From Acidobacteriota bacterium (GTDB taxonomy: Bacteria > Acidobacteriota > Terriglobia > Terriglobales > Acidobacteriaceae): 64,000 nucleotides of DNA. Positions 35,735 to 45,220 of the stretch are shown piece after piece (position 1 is the stretch's first letter; each line of letters starts with the position of its first letter). Where the stretch lies: positions 157,098-221,097 of the forward strand of contig JARLGI010000019.1 in NCBI GenBank assembly GCA_031296115.1, read 5' to 3'. The notes beneath the pieces were generated by a model. It made no database searches. It saw nothing but the letters and a program-made list of their open reading frames with translations, and was not told the origin of the DNA. A program made the position numbers and the translations under genes.

Positions 35735-36039
35735 TTAAAATCACTACCGCGCCCAACCGTGCTACCAGCATGCTACCGGCGGTTGGGCCTGCCCCATCCG
35801 GTTTTGTCGACCACTGACGCATCAGCTTCGCAACATGTGGGCAGCTTGGAGGTCCGATTCGTTCCGTGCCCACCAATGTGAGTAACTGATATGCCGATAA
35901 CTCATAAGGTACTGCCAGAAGGTCGGCTTGCTGTGTCCCTGTCCGTACAGAGAGCACCTACTGGTGACCATTACACGGCGCTTGGTACCACAAGACCTGT
36001 TTCGCAAACAATTGCGCCGGACGCACTGAGGCCTGATGT
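35735..36039. other. Intergenic debris after tRNA-Arg
   Basis: 305 bases with no supportable gene. Given the RecD2-like and YecA-like remnants that follow, it probably belongs to an old element inserted at the tRNA-Arg 3' end, but no integrase remnant is recognisable. Confidence 0.4.
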
Positions 36040-36450
36040 TCAGTTTACGGTCGGCCCGCCGCAGCAACGCTTGTACTTCGTCCCGGAGCCGCACGGGCAC
36101 AGGTCGTTCCGCCGACCGTGGGAGCATTGCGCCGAGGCTCGGGTGTGAAAGTGGAGCCCATATGTGCTTGCCGATGCTCCCTGAAGTATCGATAAGCTGC
36201 CACGAGCCCAGCCGCCATGTGCACGATGACTTCTTCGCGCTTCTCTGGGCTGATCGGCTTGGCGCCAATGTCCGGGTTTCGTCGTGCTCGTGGCAGAGCA
36301 TCATCATCGGGATCAGGCATCCGCCGCGCTCCTCGTCGTTGACCAACTCGGCCCAGCCGTCGTGGCGGATGCCCATGCCTCGCATGAAGCCCCGAGCCCC
36401 GTCGTTGCCGTGCGCCATGCCGTCTGCGCCCTCCAGCAGACCACAACCCG
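36040..36450 (-). pseudogene. YecA/UPF0149-type protein with SEC-C motif, frameshifted
   Basis: Three minus-strand frames in succession give one protein: MRGMGIRHDGWAELVNDEE, then ISPEKREEVIVHMAAGLVAA and YRYFREHRQAHMGS, then RRNDLCPCGSGTKYKRCCG to a stop at 36040-36042. The last is a SEC-C zinc-binding motif (CxC...CC). At least two frameshifts break the gene, and its 5' end is lost at a junction near 36440 with the RecD2-like remnant. Confidence 0.6.
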
Positions 36451-37045
36451 AGTTTCCAGAACCGTCTTCAGCGCGTCCCGCTGGCTCGGGGCCAGCGTCT
36501 TGCCCGTCCGCTGCTGGCACCATGTGACGGCTTTCTCAAAATCGATGGGCGGGTAGATCATCGGCGCTTGTGCCGGTGCCTTGATCTTGGCCGCGATGCC
36601 CTCTTCCGGCATCCTCAGGTGGGGCAGAAAGATCAGGGCATCACCGTCGATCTCTTCCAGCAGCAGGGAGCTGCTGGTGAGCATCTGGGAAAGGGCTTGC
36701 TCGATTGTCGCTTCCGGGATTTCCAGCAGCTTCACCGCGGTCAGTTTCAGCTTTTGTGGCGGCAGTGCACAGTGTCCGTCCAAAGTCGCTTCCAGCAAGA
36801 CATGGTCGATGCCCGCCCGCGCCCGATCAAGCGAATCCCGAGGGATTCCAATCCTCTGAGCGATCTGATCGGCGGGCGCAAAGCCAATCCCATAGATGTC
36901 TTTCGCCAGCATGTTCGGATTGCTCCGCACTTTTTCGATCGCCTGCTAACCATAGGTCTTGAAGATTCGCACCGCTCGGCTGGTGCTCACGCCATGACTG
37001 TGAAGGAACAGCATGATTTGGCGGAACACCCGTCCCGCTCAACTT
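36440..37045 (-). pseudogene. RecD2-like helicase N-terminal fragment, with an amber codon
   Basis: Minus strand FRQIMLFLHSHGVSTSRAVR, IFKTYG-stop-QAIEKV, then RSNPNMLAKDIYGIGFAPAD, QIAQRIGIPRDSLDRARAGI and IDFEKAVTWCQQRTGKTLAP, the helix-hairpin-helix region leading to the helicase core of RecD2 (SF1 helicase). The stop (TAG at 36946-36948) interrupts it, the core Walker motifs are gone, and the downstream end is fused to YecA-like sequence. Only this segment of a roughly 700-residue protein remains. Confidence 0.65.
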
Positions 37046-37600
37046 GTCGACCCGAAGGAACCTGGACCTCCGTCGTCGGCAAGGCCGGAGCTTGAATCTC
37101 CTCACAACAAGGTGTGAGATCCATCACGTGTAGGAACGCCTCCACGTGGTAAATCTAATGAGCCCTCAACAAGGCCCAGCTAGCCGGAGATCTCGCGTTT
37201 ATAGGGCGCGCTTGCCAGCGGAGATTCACACACATCCGTTTTGTGAGGCGTACCTTTTGGCGGGCCGTGATTTCCTGGAGGGCTGAACTCAGGTCAACAA
37301 CTGTCTACGCTTCACTGCGTCCCTCGCGGTAGCAGCGCAAGACTCGGGGCCGAGCGGACCGCTAATCCTTTCTCGTAAGAATTTTGCATTCTCTGCTTCA
37401 TGCCGGTTTATCCCGGCGCACTGAAATCGCCATTCCACAAGCAATCTGCTGCCCTGACCATTGCAGCCGCGCCTATCATCTTTTCTCCCTCGAAAAGTGC
37501 ATCTGGTCACATGCCCTCCTTGCGCCGGCCTACACAGTGCTAAGCTAGGCCGGCGGCAGCTGACATCTGCGGCGGCGAAAAGCTACAGGAGACAGACAGC
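37046..37600. other. Intergenic, upstream of M13 peptidase
   Basis: About 555 bases. Its right part should hold the promoter of the M13 peptidase gene. AGGAG ten bases before ATG 37601 is the likely ribosome site. No other gene, repeat or operator is convincing here. Confidence 0.45.
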
Positions 37601-39679
37601 ATGAAGCGATCGGCAGCGGTCCTGGTAACGAGCTTGGTAGTGATATCGGCATTGTGCATCGGTTCCATGGCGCAGACGCCGGGCGGCGGGACGGCCACTC
37701 CGCAGAAAGGCGACGACCGCCTGCCGGGGCTCGACAAGCGGTTCATCGATACGACGGCCGACCCCTGCCAGGACTTCTTCCAGTACGCCTGCGGCAACTT
37801 TCCCAAACTGTATCCCATTCCCAACGACCGTTCCGCCTACGGAACTGGCGCCATCCTGTTTGAGCACAACGAGCGCGTGCTGCACTCCATCCTGGACAAG
37901 GCGGCAGCGGGGGGCGCCAACCGCACTCCCAACGAGCAGAAGATTGGCGACGCCTACGCCTCATGCCTGAACGTGGAGGCCATCAACCAGGCGGGGCTGA
38001 AGCCGCTGCAGCCCGAGCTCGACCGCATCAACGCGCTGAAGAGCAAGGACGAGCTGCCCGCGCTGCTGGCGCACTTCCAGCTCATCGGGGTAAATGCCTT
38101 CCTCAGCTTCGGCGAGCAGCAGGACTTCAAGGACGCGCGCAAGCAGATTGCGGTCGTCGACCAGGGCGGGCTGGGACTGCCGGAACGCGATTACTACTTT
38201 CGCACCGGCGCAGCGCCGGAGACGACCCGGGCGCAGTACGTGCAGCACATCACCAACATGCTGAAGCTGATGGGCGAGCCGGAGGCCAAGGCCGCCAGCG
38301 ACGCGCAGGCGATCATGCAGCTGGAAACCGCGCTGGCCAAGGTGTCCATGGACATCACCGCGCAGCGCGATCCGAAGAACATCTACCACCTGATGCCGGT
38401 TTCCAAGCTTTCCACGCTGGCTCCGAACGTCGCCTGGACTACCTTTTTGTCTGCCTCGGGCGCACCGCCGGTCACGGAACTCAATGTCGCGAATCCCGAG
38501 TTCTTCAAGGGACTGAATGCCCTGCTGGCGTCCACCAGCCTGGACACGATCAAGACTTACCTGCGCTGGCAATTGATCAATGCCGTGCCCGGCGAAGCGT
38601 TGCCGACGGCCTTCGACGAGGAGAAGTTCGACTTCTATCGCCGCAAGCTGCGCGGGCAGCCGGAGCAGCGGGCACGCTGGAAGCGCTGCGTGCAGCTTAC
38701 GGATGCCGGTCTGGGAGAGGCCATCGGGCAGGTCTTTGTCGCGCAGGAATTTTCTCCGGCCAACAAGCAGGCAACGCTGCAGATGGTGCATGGCATCGAG
38801 GCGGCGATGGACCAGGACATCGACACGCTGGATTGGATGAGCCCCGCCACCAAGGTAAAGGCCAAGGAGAAGCTGCACGCCGTGGCCGACAAGATCGGCT
38901 ATCCCGACCATTGGCGCGACTACTCAACGCTGACGATTGTGCGTGACGATGCCTACGGCAACGTGATGCGTGCCACCGAGTTTGAGAGCCGCCGCCAGCT
39001 GGCCAAGATCGGCAAGCCGGTGGATCGCGGCGAGTGGGGCATGAGTCCCGCGACCGTGGACGCTTACTATAACGCCAGCATGAATGACATCAACTTCCCG
39101 GCCGGCATCCTGCAGCCTCCGTTTTATGCCAGCGACGCGACCGACGCGGAGAATTACGGGCACGTGGGCGGCATCGTGGGCCACGAACTGACGCACGGCT
39201 TCGACGATCAGGGGCGGCAGTTCGACGCCAACGGCAACCTGCAAGACTGGTGGACCGCCGAGGATGGCAAGAAGTTCGACCAGAAGGCCGACTGCGAAGT
39301 TAAGGAGTACGGCAACTTTGTCGTGGTGGACGACGTGAAGATCAACGGCAAGCTGACCCTGGGCGAGAACACCGCCGACAACGGCGGCCTGCGCCTAGCC
39401 TACATGGGGTTCCTCGCCGATGCCAAACGGAAGAACATCGACCTCAGCGTCAAGCAGGATGGCTACACGCCCGCCCAGCAGTTCTTCCTGGGCCACGGAC
39501 AGAACTGGTGTGGCGCCACCCGGCCGGAGCAGCTGCGGCTGCAAGTGCAGACTGACCCGCACTCGCCGCGCACGTTCCGGGTGAATGGCGTGGTGCAAAA
39601 CATGCCGGAGTTCGGCCAAGCCTTCGGGTGCAAGCCCGGGCAGCCGATGATGCCGACGAATGCGTGTCGCGTCTGGTGA
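37601..39679 (+). CDS. pepO: M13-family zinc metallopeptidase (neprilysin/PepO type), secreted
   Basis: 692 residues. A signal peptide (MKRSAAVLVTSLVVISALCI, cut near SMAQ) directs export. The peptidase M13 N-terminal domain begins FIDTTADPCQDFFQYACGNF. The zinc site is H528-E-L-T-H532 with the distal Glu in E589-N-T-A-D593, the usual HExxH and ExxxD. The C-terminus CRVW matches the terminal CxxW of the family. Such enzymes cleave peptides at hydrophobic residues in the periplasm or outside. It is full length and stands alone. Confidence 0.93.
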   Translation: MKRSAAVLVTSLVVISALCIGSMAQTPGGGTATPQKGDDRLPGLDKRFIDTTADPCQDFFQYACGNFPKLYPIPNDRSAYGTGAILFEHNERVLHSILDKAAAGGANRTPNEQKIGDAYASCLNVEAINQAGLKPLQPELDRINALKSKDELPALLAHFQLIGVNAFLSFGEQQDFKDARKQIAVVDQGGLGLPERDYYFRTGAAPETTRAQYVQHITNMLKLMGEPEAKAASDAQAIMQLETALAKVSMDITAQRDPKNIYHLMPVSKLSTLAPNVAWTTFLSASGAPPVTELNVANPEFFKGLNALLASTSLDTIKTYLRWQLINAVPGEALPTAFDEEKFDFYRRKLRGQPEQRARWKRCVQLTDAGLGEAIGQVFVAQEFSPANKQATLQMVHGIEAAMDQDIDTLDWMSPATKVKAKEKLHAVADKIGYPDHWRDYSTLTIVRDDAYGNVMRATEFESRRQLAKIGKPVDRGEWGMSPATVDAYYNASMNDINFPAGILQPPFYASDATDAENYGHVGGIVGHELTHGFDDQGRQFDANGNLQDWWTAEDGKKFDQKADCEVKEYGNFVVVDDVKINGKLTLGENTADNGGLRLAYMGFLADAKRKNIDLSVKQDGYTPAQQFFLGHGQNWCGATRPEQLRLQVQTDPHSPRTFRVNGVVQNMPEFGQAFGCKPGQPMMPTNACRVW

Positions 39680-39715
39680 GTGTAGGCTGGTAGAGTTACT
39701 GTGTGCCGCTTTTGC

Positions 39716-39792
39716 GGGCCCGTAGCTCAACTGGATAGAGCATCAGCCTTCGAAGCTGAGGGTTGCTGGTTCGAGCCCAGCCGGGCCCGCCA
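39716..39792 (+). tRNA. tRNA-Arg (anticodon TCG)
   Basis: GGGCCCGTAGCTCAACTGGA.. with anticodon arm CAGCC-TTCGAAG-CTG (TCG), T-arm TGCTGGTTCGAGCCCAGC, acceptor GGGCCCG/CGGGCCC, discriminator G and encoded CCA. It lies 36 bases after the M13 peptidase stop. Confidence 0.93.
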
Positions 39793-39989
39793 CTTCAATT
39801 TTTGTCAGCGTGCTTTGGAATTGAGCCGGCAAATGATAGATCGGTAATCCGTCAGGAGAGTCGTTTCCCGGGATTACTTGTGTAATCGCCTGATAGCAAC
39901 AGTTTGGATTTCTACTCGAAGCACCGGTGGAAGAACCGTACATCGGTAAGACCTGGTGCTGACCATCGACTCCCGAAGAGCTTCGGCGG

Positions 39990-40921
39990 TTACGCAGTCG
40001 CGAGGAGTTGGCGGAGAACGGGAGCGGGGAGGCAGGATTGCTCCACAAGGTCCTTCAGCTCTCTTGCGAGTTGGAACATCTCATCCGGTGCTTGCGAGCA
40101 GTGCCAACCAGCGCCAATTTCGCCATATCTGGAGGACAGGAGCGCGCGAAAGAATCTCGTCACGACGAATCGTGGAACTACATCGAGGAGAACTGCCCTG
40201 TGGGGAACGATGCAACGGTCGTCGGAGCGAAGCACGGCGAGCGTCTCGCGCATCGCATCCGCGAGCCTTCCCATATCCTCCCGGGAACGAGCCGAGGCGT
40301 AAGTATCGCCGCCGTGCTTGAGAAGCAACATCGCCAGAGGGACTACCATGGCTGCGTGTGTGACAAACCAGTCGGGCATGTCCGCAATCGCCCTGGTCTT
40401 GAGGCCCGCATGGTTGAGGATGCTGACCAGCCTGGTCACCCTTTCGGTGATGGCACCATTTGCTTCTCCAAATGGTGTGGCATGCCCCCCGCTCGCATCG
40501 CCCGGATTAAGCTGCCCTCGCGCCTGCCCCCGGCGAAGACAAAGCCCAGCATCACGCGTTTCGCGCCCAGCGCCGCAATCCACTCATCAGGGCCCGAAGC
40601 AGTGTTAACCATGAGTACAACCGACGGCGACTGGTTTTGAGCGAGAACGGGCAAAAGATCCCGTACCTGCTTCTTGCGAACGATGAAGAGTATGTATTCA
40701 TAGATGTCTTCTGACGCCAGTCGGTCCACGACCGGCACCTGCGTCACCGTGCGCGTGCCTTTGAGCGGGTCCTCTATTTCGATATCGCCCTCCTGTAGTT
40801 CTTCGAGCCGCTTGCCACGGGCAAGAACGGTGACATCGTAACCTGCAATGTGTAGCGCCGCAGCACAGACAGAGCCATTGACTCCCGCCCCAATTACGAG
40901 GATTCGGCATTCGGGCTTCAT
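39990..40921 (-). pseudogene. Ketopantoate reductase-like (ApbA/PanE family) gene with a one-base frameshift
   Basis: The 5' frame (40921 down) reads ILVIGAGVNGSVCAAALHIA, a Rossmann GxGxxG start, and continues to SLIRAMRAGG. The 3' frame continues HATPFGEANGAITERVTRLV to a stop at 39990. The shift is at a run of six Gs (plus-strand C run 40485-40490); a seventh G would restore RAGGHATPFGEANG and one protein of about 310 residues. The family reduces ketopantoate or related oxo-acids with NADPH. It is either a recent mutation or a sequencing error in the homopolymer; codon use and family motifs are normal on both sides. Confidence 0.75.
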
Positions 40922-41482
40922 GGGGCTCTCCTTGCTTCGTTGGCGTTTTGCTCGAAATTCTACGCTCCGAGCTTGTTTGGGTCTGTAGCGGTGGTGAATG
41001 CAGTTGCGACTGGCAGCGAGCTGACTACCCTACAGAGACCAAGTCAGTCTTGCGATCTGCCGGATAGCGTTGAAGCCAGGAGACTCCCCCAAATGGAGTG
41101 GGGCTGGCGAAATCGGAAGATTTGGCAAATGACCGCTTTGAATATGTGGGGTCTCTTGCATCCGAGCAGGGTCGTACTGAACCCACGGCCCCACCTCAGA
41201 CCGACGGCATACTACTTGTCCGCTCTCTGTCCGCCATGACAATCTCATCGAAAGCCGCCGTGTGACGCTGTGCGGGTTCGCCTGTGGATTCTAGGGTCCG
41301 AGAATAATTGGCTGGTAGTTGGCGTAACATCCCATTACACAAGGAGCCTGCTTCCCTAGCCATTTCAGCCAGTCATATGCCGGTTTGTTTCCAGCCGGTC
41401 TACCAAAACCCCAAATTACTCTCACACATCACAGACAAGACGGTTCGATTTCTGGACAATGGAAGAATCCCCAGTTGAATGG
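40922..41482. other. Intergenic, no gene seen
   Basis: About 560 bases between the reductase-like gene and RNase T2. A 99-residue frame (40940-41239) has no domain or ribosome site and is not accepted. The right end runs into a REP-like palindromic segment. Confidence 0.45.
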
Positions 41483-41565
41483 TAGAGCACCGGTGCATTG
41501 GTAGCGCATCGCTTTAGCGGTGCATTCAAAGGACCCTCCTTAGAGAGCGGCTTTAGCCGCTGCCT
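41483..41565. repeat. REP-like palindromic element (left)
   Basis: Two imperfect palindromes, GCATCGCTTTAGCGGTGC (about 41507-41524) and GCGGCTTTAGCCGC (about 41548-41561), each with the CTTTAGC-type core, separated by CATTCAAAGGACCCTCC. Similar arrangement recurs at 42327-42397. These resemble bacterial REP elements mobilised by RAYT transposases. Confidence 0.5.
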
Positions 41566-41575
41566 TGCCCTTGAC

Positions 41576-42319
41576 CTATGGTACTGCCAGGATGCTCACC
41601 TGCGAGGCGCGGCAATCGCGCAGGTTCGAGCCGCAATCGCGATACTGCAAATCAGGGCCGAGACAAGCTTCCAGCGCGACCAACTCTCCGTTATTGCATG
41701 CCACCCGGAACGCGCCTTTGGGCGCGTGGTTCGCGTCGGCGAGCTTCTCCTCGATATCCGAGGGGCTGGCACTGATGGTGTGTTGCGGCGCGCGCAGGTC
41801 CGCTGGAACTTGCAGCGCATTGTAGGCCTTGGTGATGTCGGCGAAATAATCCTGCGAGACTAGCCCGCTGCACGTGCCATGCGTGGCCCACTCATGCTGG
41901 ATGAGTCCGCGGGCCGGCATGATGGGCAGCATCTGCTGCACGATTGCCTGCGCAACCGGGCGCGCGGGCGTGCAATTTTCGGGACACGAGCCGTCATTGT
42001 TCTGCGGCCACATGCCGTGCACCACGTAGCCGAAGTGATGCGTAGGATCGCATTCGCTGGACGACGCGTTGCCGGCGTGCGTGGCGCAGAATTCCGGCGC
42101 CCAGGAGAGCACCAGCAGGTAGTAATCGAAATTGCCTGTGGAAGAGGCGGCTGGCTGCGGGTTCTCGGAGGACGGCTTCGCCGACGAGGGCGCGTAGGAG
42201 CGTGTCTCACGCACCGGACCCGAACATGCGGTAAACAGCGCCAGAAGCATCAACAATGTGAACGCGTTGCGGAATTTGGCGAGCCTGGAAGCCATCTCAT
42301 CAATGCGGGGAAGGTTCAA
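41576..42319 (-). CDS. RNase T2-family ribonuclease, lipoprotein
   Basis: 247 residues from TTG 42319 with GAGGTGA upstream; an ATG eight codons later (42295) is an alternative. The hydrophobic start ends in LFTACSG, a lipobox. The two T2 active-site blocks are recognisable: CAS I YVVHGMWPQ (usually HGLWP) and CAS II IQHEWATHGTCSG (usually HEWxKHGTC). Both catalytic His are present and the Lys position is Thr. Cysteines at CPENC, EC.., HGTCS fit the disulfides of the family. It probably degrades RNA in the periplasm for nutrient recovery. REP-like elements flank the gene on both sides. Confidence 0.85.
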   Translation of the reverse strand: MNLPRIDEMASRLAKFRNAFTLLMLLALFTACSGPVRETRSYAPSSAKPSSENPQPAASSTGNFDYYLLVLSWAPEFCATHAGNASSSECDPTHHFGYVVHGMWPQNNDGSCPENCTPARPVAQAIVQQMLPIMPARGLIQHEWATHGTCSGLVSQDYFADITKAYNALQVPADLRAPQHTISASPSDIEEKLADANHAPKGAFRVACNNGELVALEACLGPDLQYRDCGSNLRDCRASQVSILAVP

Positions 42320-42326
42320 ACCGAGT

Positions 42327-42397
42327 CACCTCAGGGGCTAAAGCCCGGCAAGAAATGAATCTGCACGGCACGGCTGAAGCCGTGCCCTTTCAAGACC
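42327..42397. repeat. REP-like palindromic element (right)
   Basis: GGGGCTAAAGCCCGG (about 42334-42348) and GGCACGGCTGAAGCCGTGCC (42367-42386, perfect 8-bp arms with a TGAA loop), separated by 18 bases. The GGCT(A/G)AAGCC core and the tandem arrangement are like the element at 41483. The second palindrome may also serve as terminator for the leftward ZIP gene, whose stop is at 42433. Confidence 0.55.
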
Positions 42398-42432
42398 ACT
42401 TGCGAGATCGCTCGCCTCCAGATCGACGCTCC

Positions 42433-43170
42433 TCAAAGTTCGAGGCCAAACAGGTGGGCCATCAGGAACAGCACCGCCACGCCGATGAACACCACCAGCG
42501 CCATCTTGATGCCGGGTTCGCGGTTGACCTCGGGAATCAGATCGGAGGCGGCGACGTAAATCGTGACGCCCGCCGCTATGGGCAGTCCATAGCTGACCGC
42601 GTGGCGGCCGACCGCCATGGTCAGCACGCCAGCGAGCGTCGCGATGCCCAGCAGCACGGATGCGAACCACGAACGCTGCTTGCTGAGTCCGCTGGCCAGC
42701 ATGACCGAGGTGATGGTGAAGCCTTCGGGAATCTTGTGCAGGAATACGGCGAGAAAAATAATCCAGCCGAGCCACGGCGAAACCAGGAAGCCGGAGGTGA
42801 TGGCGATGCCGTCAAAAAAGGTGTGAATGAGCAGCCCGGCGAGCACCGAGACGCGGCGGTGCGAGTGGAGGTACTCGTCAGAATGGGTCTCCTTGCCGTA
42901 GTGAAAGTGCGGCGTGATGGTGTGCTCGAAGAAATGGACGAGCAGGTAGCCGGCCAGCACCAGCAGCGCGCCTTTGCGCCGTCCGGCGAGTTCCAGGCTC
43001 TCGGGCACCATCTCGACCAGCGCGGTGGCCAGCATGAAGCCTGCGCCCAGCGCCACGAAATAACGCAGGTAGCTGCGCTCCCAGTGCCGCTGCACGAGGA
43101 TTGTGCCGCCGAAGACGTTGGCGCCGGCGGCGGTCAGCCCGAGCAGAATGCTAAGCAGGATGGGAGACAT
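42433..43170 (-). CDS. ZIP-family metal transporter
   Basis: 245 residues from ATG 43170 (MSPILLSILLGLTAAGANVF); an earlier in-frame ATG at 43284 would add a repetitive low-complexity stretch. About seven to eight membrane helices. The metal-binding helices carry HTFFDGIAI and HKIPEGF, the ZIP signature, and a His-rich loop (HTITPHFHYGKETHSDEYLH, split as HTITPHFHYG and KETHSDEYLH) is in the cytoplasmic variable loop. Imports zinc, iron or manganese; the exact metal is not evident. No SD is evident upstream of the chosen start. Confidence 0.86.
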   Translation of the reverse strand: MSPILLSILLGLTAAGANVFGGTILVQRHWERSYLRYFVALGAGFMLATALVEMVPESLELAGRRKGALLVLAGYLLVHFFEHTITPHFHYGKETHSDEYLHSHRRVSVLAGLLIHTFFDGIAITSGFLVSPWLGWIIFLAVFLHKIPEGFTITSVMLASGLSKQRSWFASVLLGIATLAGVLTMAVGRHAVSYGLPIAAGVTIYVAASDLIPEVNREPGIKMALVVFIGVAVLFLMAHLFGLEL

Positions 43171-43490
43171 GGGCGGGAGAAGAATAGCAGAGGGGCTGGG
43201 GGTTGGGGGCTTGGCGGAGGGGGCTTGGCGGAGGGGGCTTGGGACTTGGGCATTCAGAGCACCGCCGGCATCGGTCCTTTTCAATGCCAGTCACCGGAGC
43301 GCCGCCGCGTCATTCTTGATTATCGTGCGGTTTTTCAAGCTTACCCAGCACTCCGCCCAAAAACCGGGCTGCGTGCTGGGCTATCATGTCGCCGTCCGCG
43401 TTGCGGGACTCGTGCGCCGCAGTAGTTGCACCGTCGCGAAATGAGCGGGTGTCTGGGATACAACCTCACCGGATTTGTCATCCGCAGCGC

Positions 43491-44576
43491 CTACCCACTG
43501 TGCCTAATATGCATCACATCGCCATCCTTCACGATGTACTCCTTGCCTTCCAGGCGCAGAGTGCCGCGGGCGCGGGCCTCGGCCTCGGAACCGGCTTCCA
43601 GCAACTGGTCCCAGTGAATGGTCTCGGCGCGGATGAAGTGATGTTCCAGATCGGTATGGATGGCTCCGGCAGCATTGACCGCCTTCGAGCCGCGCTCGAC
43701 CGTCCACGCGCGGCACTCGTCCTCGCCGACGGTAAAGAATGAGATCAGCCCCAGCAGCTCATAGGTCTTGCGAATGAGGCGCACCAAGCCGCTCTCCGTC
43801 AGGCCGTAGCTGGAGAGGAGTTCCGCGGCATCCTCGTCGCTCATCTCGGCCAGCTCGGCCTCGACCTTGGCGCAGACGGCAATCGCGCCGCTATTGGGAC
43901 GCGCCGCAGCTTCGGTGACGCCGTATTTCGCAATCGCCTCTTCCTGGTCTTTGCCGAGCGTGGGGCTCTCGCCGACGTTCAATACATAAAGGATGGGCTT
44001 CTCGCTGAGGAACATGAATCCGCGGACGCGCTTCTTGTCCTCGGGCGTCATTTCCAGTTCGCGCAGCGGGCGCTCGGTCTCCAAGTGCGCCTTGGCGCGC
44101 TTCAGCAGGTCGAACTCGCGCTCCACTTCGAGCGACTTCATCTTCTTCAGGTCTTTCTGCACGCGCTCGAGCCGCTTCTCCACCTGGCCGAGATCGTTGA
44201 CGATGAGGTCGAAATCAATGTTCTTGATGTCGCGCAGCGGGTCGATGGCACCCACGTGCGGGATGGAGTCGTCTTCGAAGGCGCGCACCACGTGCGCCAG
44301 GGCGTCCACATTGCGCAGGTTGGCGGCGAAGGCGGTCTCGTTCAGCGCCTCCTGGCTGAGCGCGGCGACGTCGGCGTACTCAACGCTGGCGTGCACCAGC
44401 TTCTTCGGATGGTAAAGCGCGGCCAGCCGATCAAGACGATCGTCGGGGACCTTGGCGACACCAAGATGTGCATCGCGCGGATTACCGTGCGCGCGTTGCG
44501 CTACCTGCTGCTTGGTCAGCATGATGAACAACGACGATTTGCCCACCTGGGGCAGGCCAATGATTCCGGTTTTCAT
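43491..44576 (-). CDS. ychF: Redox-responsive ATPase YchF (Obg-family)
   Basis: 361 residues. P-loop G1 GLPQVGKSS (7-15), a coiled-coil insert (QVEKRLERVQKDLKKMKSLE) and a C-terminal TGS domain (FFTVGEDECRAWTVERGSKA, GTLRLEGKEYIVKDGDVMHI). The G1 sequence and the DUF933-type end are diagnostic for YchF/Ola1, which binds ATP rather than GTP and contacts ribosomes. It is followed eight bases after its start, on the 5' side, by the DUF4149 gene (same strand), so the two may be co-transcribed. Confidence 0.92.
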   Translation of the reverse strand: MKTGIIGLPQVGKSSLFIMLTKQQVAQRAHGNPRDAHLGVAKVPDDRLDRLAALYHPKKLVHASVEYADVAALSQEALNETAFAANLRNVDALAHVVRAFEDDSIPHVGAIDPLRDIKNIDFDLIVNDLGQVEKRLERVQKDLKKMKSLEVEREFDLLKRAKAHLETERPLRELEMTPEDKKRVRGFMFLSEKPILYVLNVGESPTLGKDQEEAIAKYGVTEAAARPNSGAIAVCAKVEAELAEMSDEDAAELLSSYGLTESGLVRLIRKTYELLGLISFFTVGEDECRAWTVERGSKAVNAAGAIHTDLEHHFIRAETIHWDQLLEAGSEAEARARGTLRLEGKEYIVKDGDVMHIRHSG

Positions 44577-44584
44577 GATGGTCT

Positions 44585-45067
44585 CTATGATAATCGCCGC
44601 GACACGAGAAACAGCAGCCCCAGCCCCAGCACTAGCACCGTGCTCTCGATCCGCGTCGACCAGTGATGCAGGCGGTTAAACTCCACGCGCAGCGGATTGT
44701 CGTGCGGCACGTCGTCGATAATGCCCATCTGCTGGCGCAGCACCAGCATGCGCGAGGCGATGCCGAACATGCCCACCAGCGTGAGGATCAGCATCGCGTA
44801 AACGATGAGGTTGCGCAGTGCAAACGGCTCCGCCACGCCATTCACCACGCGCGAATCAATCATGGAGGTGACGGCGAAGATGACGCCACAGGAGATGGCC
44901 ATCCAGTGCAGGATGCCGAGGCTGCGATTGACGACGTTGACGGCAAGCTGGCGGCTGGGAAGCATGCCGGGATGGAAGACAGTGGGCGCCAGCACGAACG
45001 CGAAGAAAATCAGCCCGCCCACCCAGACCACGAGCGACAACAACATAAGGTATCGAACGAAAGACAT
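44585..45067 (-). CDS. DUF4149 membrane protein
   Basis: 160 residues from ATG 45067 with GAGG upstream; a longer frame start (45121) has no ribosome site. Four hydrophobic spans: SFVRYLMLLSLVVWVGGLIF, ILHWMAISCGVIFAVTSM, NLIVYAMLILTLVGMFGI and STVLVLGLGLLFLV. Family motifs W-x-G-G..FF and HPxM are typical of DUF4149 (copper-resistance-like). Function unknown. Its stop is 8 bases before the YchF start. Confidence 0.8.
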   Translation of the reverse strand: MSFVRYLMLLSLVVWVGGLIFFAFVLAPTVFHPGMLPSRQLAVNVVNRSLGILHWMAISCGVIFAVTSMIDSRVVNGVAEPFALRNLIVYAMLILTLVGMFGIASRMLVLRQQMGIIDDVPHDNPLRVEFNRLHHWSTRIESTVLVLGLGLLFLVSRRLS

Positions 45068-45220
45068 GGGACCTCGCAGGAAACAGGCCATTGTAAATGG
45101 CGGGCGTGCGTTCGGCGGCACCCCATCCTATGAGGAAGGAAGGCCGAGAGGGTCCCTGCTTGCCGGGAAAAAACTGAACACAACAAGCCTGTCCAAATTC
45201 ATAAGGTTCGCAGCGCGCCA

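Noticed and set aside
37961..38946. Long frames overlapping the M13 peptidase on both strands
   Set aside because: They are GC-driven shadows of the peptidase frame, whose HExxH, ENTAD and signal peptide are intact.
42355..43425. 356-residue plus-strand frame
   Set aside because: Antisense to the ZIP transporter, which has its HxxxD/HKxPEG signature intact.
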